From NCBI GenBank assembly GCA_965213845.1, contig CBDCAI010000013.1, positions 124,001 to 188,000 on the forward strand: a stretch of DNA of 64,000 nt, given 5' to 3'. Source of the stretch: JBBROS01 sp965213845 (GTDB taxonomy: Bacteria; Pseudomonadota; Alphaproteobacteria; Acetobacterales; Acetobacteraceae). Below, one piece after another: positions 1 through 8,938 of this stretch; positions within the stretch are counted from its first letter, which is position 1, and the number at the start of each line of letters is the position of its first letter. A model generated the notes under the pieces. That model was given only the letters and a program-made list of their open reading frames with translations, was not told the DNA's origin and ran no database searches. The position numbers and the translations under genes were made by a program.

Positions 1-533
1 GCGTCCGTCTGCGCCAGCCGCTCGGGCATGATCATGCAGGCGCTGGGCGCCGTCTTGGCCAAGGCGTCCGGCAGCAGCGGGAACGGGCGCTTCAGCCGGA
101 ACACGATCGTGCGGTCGTCGCCGGCGCCCAGCTCGTCCGTCGCCGCCAGCAGCGCCTGGCCGAACGTGTCCCGCACGCCCCAGCGCCGGATGCTCGCCAC
201 GCAGTCCCGCGCCAGCACCGGCGTGCCGTCGTGGAAGCGCAGTCCGGGCCGCAACACCAGGCGCCACACGAGGCCGGCCGCCCCGGTGACCGCCGCCTCC
301 AGCATCTGCAGCTGCGGCTGGAAGCCCTCGTCCTGCCCGAACAGCGTGTCGAACACCAGGAACGCGTGGTCGCGCGACTGGTATGCGGTCGTCCAGACCG
401 GGTCCAGCACAGCCAGGTCCGCCTGCGGCACGAAGCGCAGCACCCCTGCGCCTGCCGCCCGCACGGCCCGGGGTGCCGCGAGCCCCGCGCCCATCGACCC
501 CGCCACCGCCGTAAGAAACCCGCGTCGTTGCAT
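1..533 (-). CDS. ABC transporter substrate-binding protein, peptide/nickel type (family 5), N-terminal part
   Basis: This is the first 177 codons of a periplasmic solute-binding protein; it runs off the left edge of the window. The N-terminus MQRRGFLTAVAG is a twin-arginine-type signal, followed by an Ala-rich h-region and a likely cut near residue 27. The mature part opens with a strand LRFVPQADLAVLDP and then the DPVWTTAYQSRDHAFLVFD stretch typical of DppA/OppA-like proteins, where substrates are usually di- or oligopeptides. A later FHDGTPVLARDCVASIRR segment matches the family's helix after the first lobe. The start at 533 has a purine-rich GGGGGTGG just upstream and is divergent from sspB. 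The substrate cannot be told from this fragment. The family call is firm. Confidence 0.85.
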   Translation of the reverse strand, partial: MQRRGFLTAVAGSMGAGLAAPRAVRAAGAGVLRFVPQADLAVLDPVWTTAYQSRDHAFLVFDTLFGQDEGFQPQLQMLEAAVTGAAGLVWRLVLRPGLRFHDGTPVLARDCVASIRRWGVRDTFGQALLAATDELGAGDDRTIVFRLKRPFPLLPDALAKTAPSACMIMPERLAQTD

Positions 534-625
534 CGCCACCCCCGTCATCACCCTTCCCATCCTGTCACACGGACCGCCCAAGACCGACCGTTCCCATCCC
601 GCGCGCGAAGCGGTAAGGAACGCGC

Positions 626-1153
626 ATGGAAGACGACGAGAACGGCGCCCCGCCCGAACGCCCCGAGAGCCTGCTGCCCTACGACGCCTGGACCGAGGAG
701 GCGCTGCGGCACGTCGTCGTGCGCGCCATGGCCTATGCCGGCGCCCACGGCCTTCCGGGGGACCACCACTTCTACGTCGGCTTCCGGACCGACAAGTCAG
801 GCGTCATCATCCCGCAACGCCTGCTGACGCAGTACCCGCACGAGATGACCATCGTCATGCAGCACCAGTTCTGGGACCTGCAGGTGGACGAGCCCGCCGG
901 CTGGTTCAGCATCGGCCTCAGCTTCGGCGGCATCCCCACCACGCTCACCGTGCCGTTCAGCGCCGTCACCGCCTTCGCCGACCCGCACGTCCAGTTCGGC
1001 CTGCGCTTCCGCCCGCAGGAGGAGGAGCACGCCAACGACGAGGCCGGCAACGCGCCCGAGCCGGAGCCGGAGCCCGAGCTTGCCGCGCCCGAGGCGACGC
1101 CCCAAGTCGTCAGCCTCGACGCCTTCCGCAAGCGCCCCCCTACCAAGGATTAG
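626..1153 (+). CDS. sspB: SspB, ClpXP protease adaptor (alpha-proteobacterial type)
   Basis: SspB tethers ssrA-tagged and other substrates to the ClpX unfoldase in the cytoplasm. The 175-residue protein has the SspB core at about residues 15–130, including FYVGFRTDKSGVIIP, LTQYPHEMTIVMQHQFWDL and FSIGLSFGGIPTTLTVPF. An acidic Pro/Glu-rich linker follows. It ends in VVSLDAFRKR, which corresponds to the short C-terminal ClpX-binding peptide conserved in alphaproteobacterial SspB. AAGGA lies 6 nt before the ATG. Only two bases separate its stop from the fumarase start, so the two are probably co-transcribed. Confidence 0.93.
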   Translation: MEDDENGAPPERPESLLPYDAWTEEALRHVVVRAMAYAGAHGLPGDHHFYVGFRTDKSGVIIPQRLLTQYPHEMTIVMQHQFWDLQVDEPAGWFSIGLSFGGIPTTLTVPFSAVTAFADPHVQFGLRFRPQEEEHANDEAGNAPEPEPEPELAAPEATPQVVSLDAFRKRPPTKD

Positions 1154-1155
1154 GC

Positions 1156-2832
1156 ATGAACGCGCCTTTGACGCCGGGCCAGGTCCGGCCGCACTCCTTC
1201 AACTACGCCCCCATGTTCCCGCTCGGCGAACGCGACATCGCCTGGCGCAAGCTGGACATCCCCGGCGTATCCACCTCCACCTGCGATGGGCAGACCATCC
1301 TGCGCATCAAGCCGGACGCCCTGAGCGAGCTGGCTTTCCAGGCCTTCCACGACGTCAGCCACCTGCTGCGCCCCAGCCACCTGCGCCAGCTCCGCGCCAT
1401 CCTGGATGACCCCGAAGCCTCGGCCAACGACCGCTTCGTCGCACTCGACCTGCTGAAGAACGCCAACATCTCCGCCGGCGGCGTGCTGCCCATGTGCCAG
1501 GACACCGGAACCGCCCTCGTGTTCGGCAAGAAGGGCCAGCGCGTCTGGGTGGACGGCGACGAGGAGGAAGCCCTCTCCTGGGGGGTCCACCGCACCTATA
1601 CCGAGACGAACCTCCGCTATTCGCAGATGGCCCCCCTGTCCATGTTCGAGGAGGTCAACACCGGCAACAACCTGCCCGTGCAGTTCGACATCGCGGCCGC
1701 CCCCGGCGAGCACCATGCCGACGAGATGAACCTGATGTTCATCGCCAAGGGTGGCGGGTCCGCCAACAAAAGCTTCCTGTTCCAGGAGACCCGCGCGATC
1801 CTGAACCCGGGCAAGCTCCTGCCATACCTCGAGATGCGCATGAAGACGCTCGGCACCTCGGCCTGCCCGCCCTACCACCTGTCGATCGTCATCGGCGGCA
1901 CCTCGGCCGAGCTGTGCCTCAAGACGGTCAAGCTCGCGAGCACCAAATACCTCGACACCCTGCCGACGAGGGGCAGCGAAGCCGGGCACGCCTTCCGCGA
2001 CATCGAGATGGAGCAGCAGGTGCTGGAGCTGAGCCGCCGCATCGGCATCGGCGCACAGTTCGGCGGCAAGTACTTCTGCCACGACGTCCGCGTCATCCGC
2101 CTGCCCCGGCACGGCGCCAGCCTGCCCGTCGGCATCGGCGTCTCGTGCAGCGCGGACCGGCAGATCCTCGCCAAGATCACTCCCGAGGGCATCTTCCTCG
2201 AACAGCTCGAGACCGACCCCTCGCGCTACCTTCCGGAAACCACGGACGAGGTCCTGGGCGACACGGTGGTCCGGATCGACCTGAACCAGCCGATGGATGC
2301 CATCCGCCGGCAGCTCTCGGCCTACCCGGTCAAGACCCGCGTCTCGTTGAACGGCACCATCGTCGTCGCCCGCGACATCGCCCACGCCAAGCTGAAGGAC
2401 CGCCTCGACCGCGGCGAGGGCCTGCCGGACTACATTAAGGACCACCCCGTCTACTACGCCGGCCCCGCCAAGACCCCGGTCGGCATGGCCACCGGCAGCT
2501 TCGGCCCCACCACGGCCGGCCGCATGGACAGCTACGTCGCCGACTTCCAGCGCGCCGGCGGCAGCTTCGTCATGCTCGCCAAGGGCAACCGCTCCCGCGC
2601 CGTCCGCGACGCCTGCAAAGCCTATGGCGGCTTCTACCTCGGCAGCGTCGGCGGCCCCGCCGCCCGCCTGGCGCAGGACTGCATCCGCAAGGTGGAGGTG
2701 CTCGAGTACCCGGAGCTGGGCATGGAGGCCGTCTGGAAGATCGAGGTCGAGGACTTCCCCGCCTTCATCATCATCGACGACAAGGGCAACGACTTCTACG
2801 ACCTCGTCGAGAACACGGGATCCGAACGATGA
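1156..2832 (+). CDS. fumA: Fumarate hydratase class I, iron–sulfur type
   Basis: This TCA-cycle enzyme hydrates fumarate to L-malate with a 4Fe-4S cluster. The protein has 558 residues, close to the 548 of E. coli FumA. The N-terminal alpha domain carries the cluster cysteines, seen in LPMCQDTGTALVFG, LGTSACPPYHLSIVIGG and VGIGVSCSADR. The C-terminal beta domain has TPVGMATGSFGPTTAGRMDS and ends in FIIIDDKGNDFYDLV. I chose the ATG at 1156, two bases after the sspB stop, although the frame stays open far upstream; nothing upstream resembles the family. Its last four bases overlap the start of the VOC gene (ATGA). Malate synthase G lies nearby, but not in the same operon. Confidence 0.95.
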   Translation: MNAPLTPGQVRPHSFNYAPMFPLGERDIAWRKLDIPGVSTSTCDGQTILRIKPDALSELAFQAFHDVSHLLRPSHLRQLRAILDDPEASANDRFVALDLLKNANISAGGVLPMCQDTGTALVFGKKGQRVWVDGDEEEALSWGVHRTYTETNLRYSQMAPLSMFEEVNTGNNLPVQFDIAAAPGEHHADEMNLMFIAKGGGSANKSFLFQETRAILNPGKLLPYLEMRMKTLGTSACPPYHLSIVIGGTSAELCLKTVKLASTKYLDTLPTRGSEAGHAFRDIEMEQQVLELSRRIGIGAQFGGKYFCHDVRVIRLPRHGASLPVGIGVSCSADRQILAKITPEGIFLEQLETDPSRYLPETTDEVLGDTVVRIDLNQPMDAIRRQLSAYPVKTRVSLNGTIVVARDIAHAKLKDRLDRGEGLPDYIKDHPVYYAGPAKTPVGMATGSFGPTTAGRMDSYVADFQRAGGSFVMLAKGNRSRAVRDACKAYGGFYLGSVGGPAARLAQDCIRKVEVLEYPELGMEAVWKIEVEDFPAFIIIDDKGNDFYDLVENTGSER

Positions 2833-3230
2833 AGTTCACTGTCGACCGCCTGGACCACATCGTCCTCAACTGCAGCGAGATCGAGATCACCGCATCGTGG
2901 TATCAGCGCGTGCTGGGCATGGAGCGGGAGGAGTTCGGCGCCGACCGCCGCACCGCGCTGAAGTTCGGCGGCCAGAAGATCAACCTGCGCCCGCACGACG
3001 CCGACAAGCGCGCCTGGATCACCGCCACCGCCAGCGACCCGGGTGCGGCCGACCTATGCTTCATCACAGCGGTCGGCCCCGAGGAGGTCGTCGGCCACCT
3101 GCACGCCTGCGGGATCGCCATCGAGGCCGGGCCCACCGCGAAGACCGGCGCGCTCGGGCCCATCCAGTCCGTCTACTGCCGCGACCCCGACGGCAACCTG
3201 ATTGAGATCGCCTCCTACCTCGACCGGTGA
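2829..3230 (+). CDS. VOC (glyoxalase/bleomycin resistance) family protein
   Basis: The protein is 133 residues with one VOC module pair: FTVDRLDHIVLNCSEIEITA, a central KFGGQKINLRP strand, and a C-terminal YCRDPDGNLIEIASY. The His near residue 9 and the Glu in NLIEIASY sit where this superfamily binds its metal. Closest in feel are small glyoxalase-like dioxygenase or isomerase proteins; the substrate is unknown. It overlaps the fumarase stop by four bases (ATGA), so it is translationally coupled to it, but no shared pathway is evident. Confidence 0.85.
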   Translation: MKFTVDRLDHIVLNCSEIEITASWYQRVLGMEREEFGADRRTALKFGGQKINLRPHDADKRAWITATASDPGAADLCFITAVGPEEVVGHLHACGIAIEAGPTAKTGALGPIQSVYCRDPDGNLIEIASYLDR

Positions 3231-3249
3231 TGCCGCCGCCTCCTCTCCC

Positions 3250-4260
3250 ATGAACACCTCCGACTTCGACTTCCCGCTCCCGCCCGGGCACATCGCCCAC
3301 ACCCCAGCCCGCCCCCGCGACTCCGCCCGCCTGCTGCATGTCGGCCCCACGCTGGCCGACCGCACCGTCGCGGACCTCCCGTCCCTCCTCCGCCCCGGGG
3401 ACCTCCTGGTCGCCAACGACACCCGCGTCATCCCCGCCCAGCTCGCCGCCCGCCGCGGCGCCGCCCGCATCGGCCTCACGCTCGACCAGCCCCGCCCCGA
3501 CGGCACCTGGCACGCCCTGGCCCGCAACGCCCGCCGCCTGCAGGCCGGCGACACATTGACCTTCGACGGCGCGGACGACCTGCGGGCCGAGATCCTGCAC
3601 TGCGAAGGCGGCAGCGTCCTGCTGCGCTTCAACGACGCCTTCGCCGACGCCCTGCCCCGCGCCGGCGCGCTCGCCCTGCCGCCCTACATCGACCGCCCGC
3701 ACGGCCCGACCCCCGACGACGCCCACGACTACCAGACCGTCTTCGCCGCCCATGACGGGGCCGTCGCCGCCCCCACCGCCGGCCTGCACTTCACCCCAGC
3801 CCTGCTCGCCGCCCTCGAAGCCGCCGGCATTCCCCGCGTTACCGTCACGCTCCATGTCGGCGCCGGCACCTTCCTGCCCGTCCGCGACGACGACCCGGCC
3901 CGGCACCGCATGCACGCCGAACGCGGCACCCTGACCCAGCAGGCCGCCGACGCCATCAACGCCGCCACCCGCATCGTCGCCGTCGGCACCACGAGCCTGC
4001 GCCTGATCGAGAGCGCAGCCGACGAACAGGGCCGCGTCCATGCCTTCGACGGCGACACGACCCTGTTCGTGACGCCCGGCTACCGCATCCGCCGGGTCGG
4101 CGCGCTGCTGACCAACTTCCACCTGCCCCGATCCACCTTGTTCATGCTCGTCTGCGCCTTCGCCGGAACCGCCCGCATGCAGGCCGCCTATGCCCACGCC
4201 ATCGCCCGGGGCTATCGCTTCTACAGCTACGGCGACTCCTCGCTGCTGGAACGCGCATGA
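3250..4260 (+). CDS. queA: QueA, S-adenosylmethionine:tRNA ribosyltransferase-isomerase
   Basis: QueA transfers and isomerises the ribosyl part of SAM onto the preQ1 base in tRNA, giving epoxyqueuosine. The protein is 336 residues, normal for the family. It begins DFDFPLPPGHIAHTPARPRD, has DLLVANDTRVIPAQL, then AAPTAGLHFTPALL and LHVGAGTFLPVR, and ends in YRFYSYGDSSLL, all QueA signatures. The ATG at 3250 gives the usual N-terminus. It is the first gene of queA–tgt–queF and overlaps tgt by ATGA. Confidence 0.96.
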   Translation: MNTSDFDFPLPPGHIAHTPARPRDSARLLHVGPTLADRTVADLPSLLRPGDLLVANDTRVIPAQLAARRGAARIGLTLDQPRPDGTWHALARNARRLQAGDTLTFDGADDLRAEILHCEGGSVLLRFNDAFADALPRAGALALPPYIDRPHGPTPDDAHDYQTVFAAHDGAVAAPTAGLHFTPALLAALEAAGIPRVTVTLHVGAGTFLPVRDDDPARHRMHAERGTLTQQAADAINAATRIVAVGTTSLRLIESAADEQGRVHAFDGDTTLFVTPGYRIRRVGALLTNFHLPRSTLFMLVCAFAGTARMQAAYAHAIARGYRFYSYGDSSLLERA

Positions 4261-5390
4261 CCTTCCGCCACGAGACGCTGGCGACCGACGGGCCCGCCCG
4301 CGCCGGGCTGCTGCACACCGCCCACGGCCCGGTCGAGACCCCGGTCTTCATGCCCGTCGGCACCGCCGGCACCGTCAAGGCCATGACCGCGGACCAGGTG
4401 CGAAGCACCGGCGCCCGCATCGTGCTGGGCAACACCTACCACCTGATGCTCCGCCCCGGCGCCGACCGGGTCGAACGCCTCGGCGGCCTGCACCGCTTCA
4501 TGGACTGGCCCGGCCCCATCCTGACCGACAGCGGCGGCTTCCAGGTCATGTCCCTGGCCGGCCTGCGCAAGCTGGACGAGGGCGGCGTCACCTTCCGGTC
4601 CCACCTCGATGGCAGCGCCCACCGCCTGACGCCCGAGACCGCCACCACGATCCAGCACCAGCTCGACAGCACCATCACCATGGTGCTCGACGAATGCACG
4701 CCCTTCCCGGCCACGCCGAAGCAGGCGGCCGACAGCATGCGCCTGTCGATGCGCTGGGCCGCCCGATCCCGCGCCGCCTTCGTGCCCCGCGCCGGCTACG
4801 CCCAGTTCGGCATCGTCCAGGGCGGCATCTACCCGGAGCTGCGGGCCGAGAGCGTGCAGGCGCTGACCGCCATCGGCTTCGAAGGCTACGCCGTCGGCGG
4901 CCTGGCCGTCGGCGAAGGCCAGCCCATGATGCTGCAGGTGCTGGACGCCACCCTGCCCTCCCTGCCGCCAGGCCACCCCCGCTACCTCATGGGCGTCGGC
5001 ACCCCGGACGACCTGCTGGCCGCCGTCAGCCGCGGCGTCGACATGTTCGACTGCGTCATGCCCACCCGCGCCGGCCGCACCGCACGGGCCTTCACCGCCC
5101 GCGGCATCCTCAACCTCCGCAACGCCCGGCACGCCGAGGACCCCGGCCCGCTCGACCCCCTATGCCCCTGCACCGCCTGCACCCGCCACAGCCGCGCCTA
5201 CCTGCACCACCTGTTCCGCGCCGGCGAGATGCTGGGTCCCATGCTGCTGACCCAGCACAACCTCACCTATTACCAGAGCCTCATGCAGGGGATGCGCCGG
5301 GCCATCCTCGAACGCCGCCTCATGGCCCACGCCGCCGGGATCCGGGCGGCGTGGGGTGCCGACACCCTCCCCCGTCCCCACCTCCCGTAG
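4257..5390 (+). CDS. tgt: Tgt, queuine tRNA-ribosyltransferase
   Basis: Tgt exchanges guanine-34 of the GUN-anticodon tRNAs for preQ1. The 377-residue TIM-barrel protein shows LTDSGGFQVMSLAGLRKL with the catalytic Asp, the GIVQGGIYPELR loop, and the second Asp in GVDMFDCVMPTRAGRTARA. The zinc site is CPCTACTRHSRAYLHHLF. Its ATG overlaps the queA stop (ATGA) and queF follows after 4 nt. The tRNA-inserting, maturing and base-making steps are thus clustered; queC, queD, queE and queG are not in the window. Confidence 0.97.
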   Translation: MTFRHETLATDGPARAGLLHTAHGPVETPVFMPVGTAGTVKAMTADQVRSTGARIVLGNTYHLMLRPGADRVERLGGLHRFMDWPGPILTDSGGFQVMSLAGLRKLDEGGVTFRSHLDGSAHRLTPETATTIQHQLDSTITMVLDECTPFPATPKQAADSMRLSMRWAARSRAAFVPRAGYAQFGIVQGGIYPELRAESVQALTAIGFEGYAVGGLAVGEGQPMMLQVLDATLPSLPPGHPRYLMGVGTPDDLLAAVSRGVDMFDCVMPTRAGRTARAFTARGILNLRNARHAEDPGPLDPLCPCTACTRHSRAYLHHLFRAGEMLGPMLLTQHNLTYYQSLMQGMRRAILERRLMAHAAGIRAAWGADTLPRPHLP

Positions 5391-5394
5391 CATC

Positions 5395-5841
5395 ATGACC
5401 CTCACCCAGCTCGGCCACCCCATTCCGCTGCCCGCCACCCCGGACCAGGCCGTGCTCGAGCGCGTGCCCAACCCCGAGCCGGGCCACGACTACCTCGTCC
5501 GCTTCACCGCCCCCGAGTTCACCAGCCTGTGCCCCATGACCGGCCAGCCCGACTTCGCCCACATCGTGCTCGACTACGTCCCGGCGGACTGGCTGGTCGA
5601 AAGCAAGTCGCTCAAGCTGTTCCTCGGCAGCTTCCGCAACCACGGCGCATTCCACGAAGCCTGCACCATGCTCATCGCCCGCCGCGTCATCGACCTGCTC
5701 GCCCCGCGCTGGCTCCGCATCGGCGCCTATTGGTATCCCCGCGGCGGCATCCCCATCGACGTCTTCTGGCAAACCGGCGCCCCACCCCCAGCCTTGTGGC
5801 TGCCGGACCAGGGCGTCCCCCCCTACCGCGGCCGCGGCTGA
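5395..5841 (+). CDS. queF: QueF, NADPH-dependent 7-cyano-7-deazaguanine reductase
   Basis: QueF reduces preQ0 to preQ1, the base that Tgt inserts. The 148-residue form is the short unimodular type. The catalytic Cys is in FTSLCPMTGQPDFAHI, and the NADPH/QueF motif reads ESKSLKLFLGSFRNHGAFHE. The C-terminal YWYPRGGIPIDVFW closes the T-fold. The ATG at 5395 gives the family N-terminus. It ends nine bases from the end of the convergent DUF1028 gene. Confidence 0.96.
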   Translation: MTLTQLGHPIPLPATPDQAVLERVPNPEPGHDYLVRFTAPEFTSLCPMTGQPDFAHIVLDYVPADWLVESKSLKLFLGSFRNHGAFHEACTMLIARRVIDLLAPRWLRIGAYWYPRGGIPIDVFWQTGAPPPALWLPDQGVPPYRGRG

Positions 5842-5850
5842 ATCCGGCTT

Positions 5851-6585
5851 CTACCGCCGCAGCCGCAGATCCAGCCCCCGCCCGATCCACCCGGCCTCGA
5901 TCGCGTCGAGGTCCGTCACCCCCGCAGGGTCGGCCTTGCGCGGACGGGTCGCCAGCAACGGCTGCACGTCCCGCGTCCACAGGCCCAGCAGCCGCGCCAG
6001 CTCGCCCAGCGGGTCCCCATGGTCGTCGACGCGCAGGTTGAGATCGGGGAAGTCCTCCGTCGTGGTCAGCAGCATCGCCGCCGACTGCCGCCCCCGCCGG
6101 TCGCCGCCGGCACGCTCGCCCGCCAGCATCGCCTGCATCAGCCGCGTCGGCAGGTCGCCTTGCCCGGCACCTGGCCCAACCATCGCCGCCATCGTGTCGG
6201 CCACCACCGCCTCGCCCGCCAGCATGTTGCCGGCCACGCCGACATGCGGCGCGCTCTGGCTGCCGCACCACGTCACGCAATGCCGCCCCGTCCAGGCCGC
6301 GCTCCGCCCGAAGCGGTCCACCGCATGCACCTGGCGCAGATGCGCGCCCGCATCGCCCGCCAGCGCTCCCTCGATCGCCGCCGCCGGCGCGATGCCCCGC
6401 GCCAGCGCGTCCAGGATGGCGGGCCCCAGATACCGGTTGGTCATCGACTGCGTCGACACCGCCCCCACCCCCGCCCGCACGAAGGGGCAGCTGGCCCCCA
6501 CCGCGAAGGCGCAGGTCGCGACGACGACGGCGAAGGCCCCGCTCGGCGGGTCGTGGGCGACGATCGACCAGGTCACGCGGGCCAT
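5851..6585 (-). CDS. DUF1028 family protein (Ntn-hydrolase-like)
   Basis: The 244-residue protein begins MARVTWSIVAHDPPSGAFAV and continues with GVGAVSTQSMTNRYLGPAIL, VGVAGNMLAG and FPDLNLRVDDHGDP. These are the hallmarks of DUF1028, whose members look like Ntn-type hydrolases but have no settled reaction. It lacks the C-terminal peptidoglycan-binding domain that some members carry. I placed the start at 6585 because the family N-terminus (SIVAxDP) begins a few residues later; a longer frame upstream lies within the divergent glcB leader. It is divergent from malate synthase G and convergent with queF. Confidence 0.85.
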   Translation of the reverse strand: MARVTWSIVAHDPPSGAFAVVVATCAFAVGASCPFVRAGVGAVSTQSMTNRYLGPAILDALARGIAPAAAIEGALAGDAGAHLRQVHAVDRFGRSAAWTGRHCVTWCGSQSAPHVGVAGNMLAGEAVVADTMAAMVGPGAGQGDLPTRLMQAMLAGERAGGDRRGRQSAAMLLTTTEDFPDLNLRVDDHGDPLGELARLLGLWTRDVQPLLATRPRKADPAGVTDLDAIEAGWIGRGLDLRLRR

Positions 6586-6661
6586 CCTCCTGTCCAATCC
6601 GTGGCGCCCAGCATCGCAGCGTCTCGACACCGGAGCAAAGCCGCGTATGAGGGGCGCACGA

Positions 6662-8830
6662 ATGAGGATGACATCGCCCATGGATCGCATCGAGGCCGCC
6701 GGACTCCAGGTGGCACCTGAACTGCACGCCTTCATCGCCGAAGCCCTGCCCGGCACCGGCGTCACCGAACACGCCTTCTGGGCCGGGCTCGCCGGCCTGG
6801 TGACGGAGCTTGCCCCGAGGAACGCCGCCCTGCTCGCCCGCCGCGACGAGCTGCAGCGCCGGATCGACCACTGGCACCGCGACAACGCCGCCCGGCCCAT
6901 CGACGCCGACGCCTACGAGGCCTTCCTGCGCGAGATCGGCTACCTGCTGCCCGAGCCCGCCCCCTTCGCCATCGACACGCAGAACGTCGATGCCGAGATC
7001 GCCAGCATCGCCGGGCCGCAGCTGGTGGTGCCGGTGATGAACGCCCGCTACGCCCTGAACGCCGCCAACGCCCGCTGGGGCAGCCTGTACGACGCGCTGT
7101 ACGGCACCGACGCCCTGCCCGAGACCGGCGGCGCCACACGGTCCGGCGGCTACAACCCGGTCCGCGGCGCCCTGGTCGTCGCCCGTGCCAAGCAGGTGCT
7201 GGACGACGCGCTGCCGCTGTCCCAAGGCAGCCACGCCTCCGCGACCGGCTATGCCATCGAGAACGGCGCGCTGGCCGTGACGCTGCCGGAGGGCCGCACC
7301 GGCCTGCGGCAGCCGGACGCGCTGGTGGGCTACACCGGCGAGGCCGCCGCCCCCACCGCCATCGTGCTGCGCCACAACGGCATCCACCTCGAGATCCGCA
7401 TCGACCGCAGCCACCCCATCGGCAAGACCGACCCGGCCGGCGTCGCCGACCTCGTGCTCGAATCCGCCATCACCACCATCCAGGACTGCGAGGACAGCGT
7501 CGCCGCGGTGGACGCGGCCGACAAGGTCGAGGTCTACCGCAACTGGCTCGGTTTGATGAACGGCACGCTCGAGGCCAGCCTGGAGAAGGGTGGCCGCACC
7601 ATCACCCGCCGGCTCGCGCCCGATCGCAGCTATACCGGCCCGCAGGGCGGAACGGTCACGCTGCCGGGCCGCAGCCTCATGCTGATCCGCAACGTCGGCC
7701 ATCATATGTACACCGACGCCGTCACGACCGCCGAGGGCGCCGAGATCCCCGAGGGCATCCTCGACGCCGCCGTCACCGCCATGATCGCGATGCACGACAT
7801 CAAGGGCGGCCGGCTGAACAGCCGCGCCGGCTCCGTCTACATCGTGAAGCCGAAGATGCACGGCCCGGAGGAGGTCGCGTTCGCCGACACCCTGTTCGCC
7901 CGCACCGAGGACATGCTGGGCCTGGCGCGCAACACGCTGAAGATGGGCATCATGGACGAGGAGCGCCGCACCAGCGCCAACCTCGCCGCCTGCATCGGCG
8001 CGGCGCGGGAGCGGGTCGTGTTCATCAACACCGGCTTCCTGGACCGCACCGGCGACGAGATGCACACCTCGTTCGAGGCCGGGGCGATGATCCGCAAGAA
8101 CGAGATGCGGGGCACCGCCTGGATCAAGTCCTACGAGGACCGCAACGTCGATGTCGGCCTGGCCTGCGGCCTGCGCGGCAAGGCGCAGATCGGCAAGGGC
8201 ATGTGGGCCGCCCCCGACCGGATGGCCGAGATGCTGGAGCAGAAGGTGGGCCACCCCCGCGCCGGCGCCAACACCGCCTGGGTGCCCTCACCCACCGCAG
8301 CCACCCTGCACGCCCTGCACTACCACCAGGTGGACGTCGCCGCCCGCCAGGCCGAGCTGGCGGGCAAGCCCCGCGGCACGCTGCGCGACCTGCTGACGAT
8401 CCCGATCGCCGACCGCCCGAACTGGGCGCCGTCCGACGTGCAGCAGGAGCTGGACAACAACGCGCAGGGCATCCTGGGCTACGTCGTCCGCTGGATCGAC
8501 CAGGGGGTCGGCTGTTCCAAGGTGCCGGACATCCATGATGTCGGCCTGATGGAGGACCGCGCGACGCTGCGCATCTCCAGCCAGCATATCTCCAACTGGC
8601 TTCATCACGAGATCGTGACCGAAGCGCAGGTCATCGAGACGATGCGGCGCATGGCCCAGGTGGTCGACCGCCAGAACGCCACCGACCCGGCCTACAAGCC
8701 CATGACCGGCAACACCGACGGCGCCGCGTTCCAGGCCGCCTGCGACCTGATCCTGCAAGGCCGCGCCCAGCCGAACGGCTATACCGAGTTCATCCTCCAC
8801 CGCCGCCGCCGCGAAGCCAAAGCCGCCTGA
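6662..8830 (+). CDS. glcB: Malate synthase G
   Basis: This glyoxylate-shunt enzyme condenses glyoxylate with acetyl-CoA to form malate. From the ATG at 6662 the protein is 722 residues, against 723 in E. coli GlcB. AGGGG lies seven bases upstream of that ATG; ATGs at 6668 and 6680 are alternatives. Signatures are GYNPVRGALVVARAKQVLDD, ESAITTIQDCEDSVAAVDAA, RNVGHHMYTDAV, YIVKPKMHGPEEVAF, GIMDEERRTSANL and the catalytic-loop region FINTGFLDRTGDEMHTS. Isocitrate lyase is not in this window. A strong hairpin follows the stop. Confidence 0.96.
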   Translation: MRMTSPMDRIEAAGLQVAPELHAFIAEALPGTGVTEHAFWAGLAGLVTELAPRNAALLARRDELQRRIDHWHRDNAARPIDADAYEAFLREIGYLLPEPAPFAIDTQNVDAEIASIAGPQLVVPVMNARYALNAANARWGSLYDALYGTDALPETGGATRSGGYNPVRGALVVARAKQVLDDALPLSQGSHASATGYAIENGALAVTLPEGRTGLRQPDALVGYTGEAAAPTAIVLRHNGIHLEIRIDRSHPIGKTDPAGVADLVLESAITTIQDCEDSVAAVDAADKVEVYRNWLGLMNGTLEASLEKGGRTITRRLAPDRSYTGPQGGTVTLPGRSLMLIRNVGHHMYTDAVTTAEGAEIPEGILDAAVTAMIAMHDIKGGRLNSRAGSVYIVKPKMHGPEEVAFADTLFARTEDMLGLARNTLKMGIMDEERRTSANLAACIGAARERVVFINTGFLDRTGDEMHTSFEAGAMIRKNEMRGTAWIKSYEDRNVDVGLACGLRGKAQIGKGMWAAPDRMAEMLEQKVGHPRAGANTAWVPSPTAATLHALHYHQVDVAARQAELAGKPRGTLRDLLTIPIADRPNWAPSDVQQELDNNAQGILGYVVRWIDQGVGCSKVPDIHDVGLMEDRATLRISSQHISNWLHHEIVTEAQVIETMRRMAQVVDRQNATDPAYKPMTGNTDGAAFQAACDLILQGRAQPNGYTEFILHRRRREAKAA

Positions 8831-8838
8831 TCGGTACG

Positions 8839-8863
8839 CCTGGTCCGTCCGACGCGGACCAGG
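8839..8863. terminator. Hairpin after glcB, probably bidirectional
   Basis: CCTGGTCCG at 8839–8847 and its perfect complement CGGACCAGG at 8855–8863 form a 9-bp G+C-rich stem with a 7-nt loop, extendable by a bulged CGC/GCG. It lies eight bases after the malate synthase stop and between two convergent genes. There is no T-run on either side, so it may act as an RNA-end stabiliser or a Rho-assisted terminator instead of a classical intrinsic one. Confidence 0.6.
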
Positions 8864-8869
8864 GCGAAC

Positions 8870-8938
8870 CACGAAGTCACGAAGAGGGGCGGCGGGATTG
8901 CAGGACTTCGCGCCTGGAACAATCCCTCTGCGTCTTCG
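8870..8938. repeat. Imperfect palindromic intergenic element
   Basis: The left arm starts CACGAAGTCACGAAGAGGGG and contains GGGATTG by 8900; the right arm CAATCCCTCTGCGTCTTCG ends at 8938 and pairs with it apart from a six-base bulge and a few mismatches. The direct CACGAAG/CACGAAG doublet is a pattern I associate with dispersed intergenic elements at convergent gene ends. The right arm abuts the UPF0262 stop codon. Whether it is repeated elsewhere in the genome cannot be seen here. Confidence 0.45.

Noticed and set aside
5687..8254. Long open frame on the minus strand opposite glcB and the DUF1028 gene
   Set aside because: Its only sensible part is the DUF1028 frame region below 6585 in a different phase; the rest is Arg/Gly/Val-rich, lacks any family motif, and mirrors the codon bias of glcB on the other strand.
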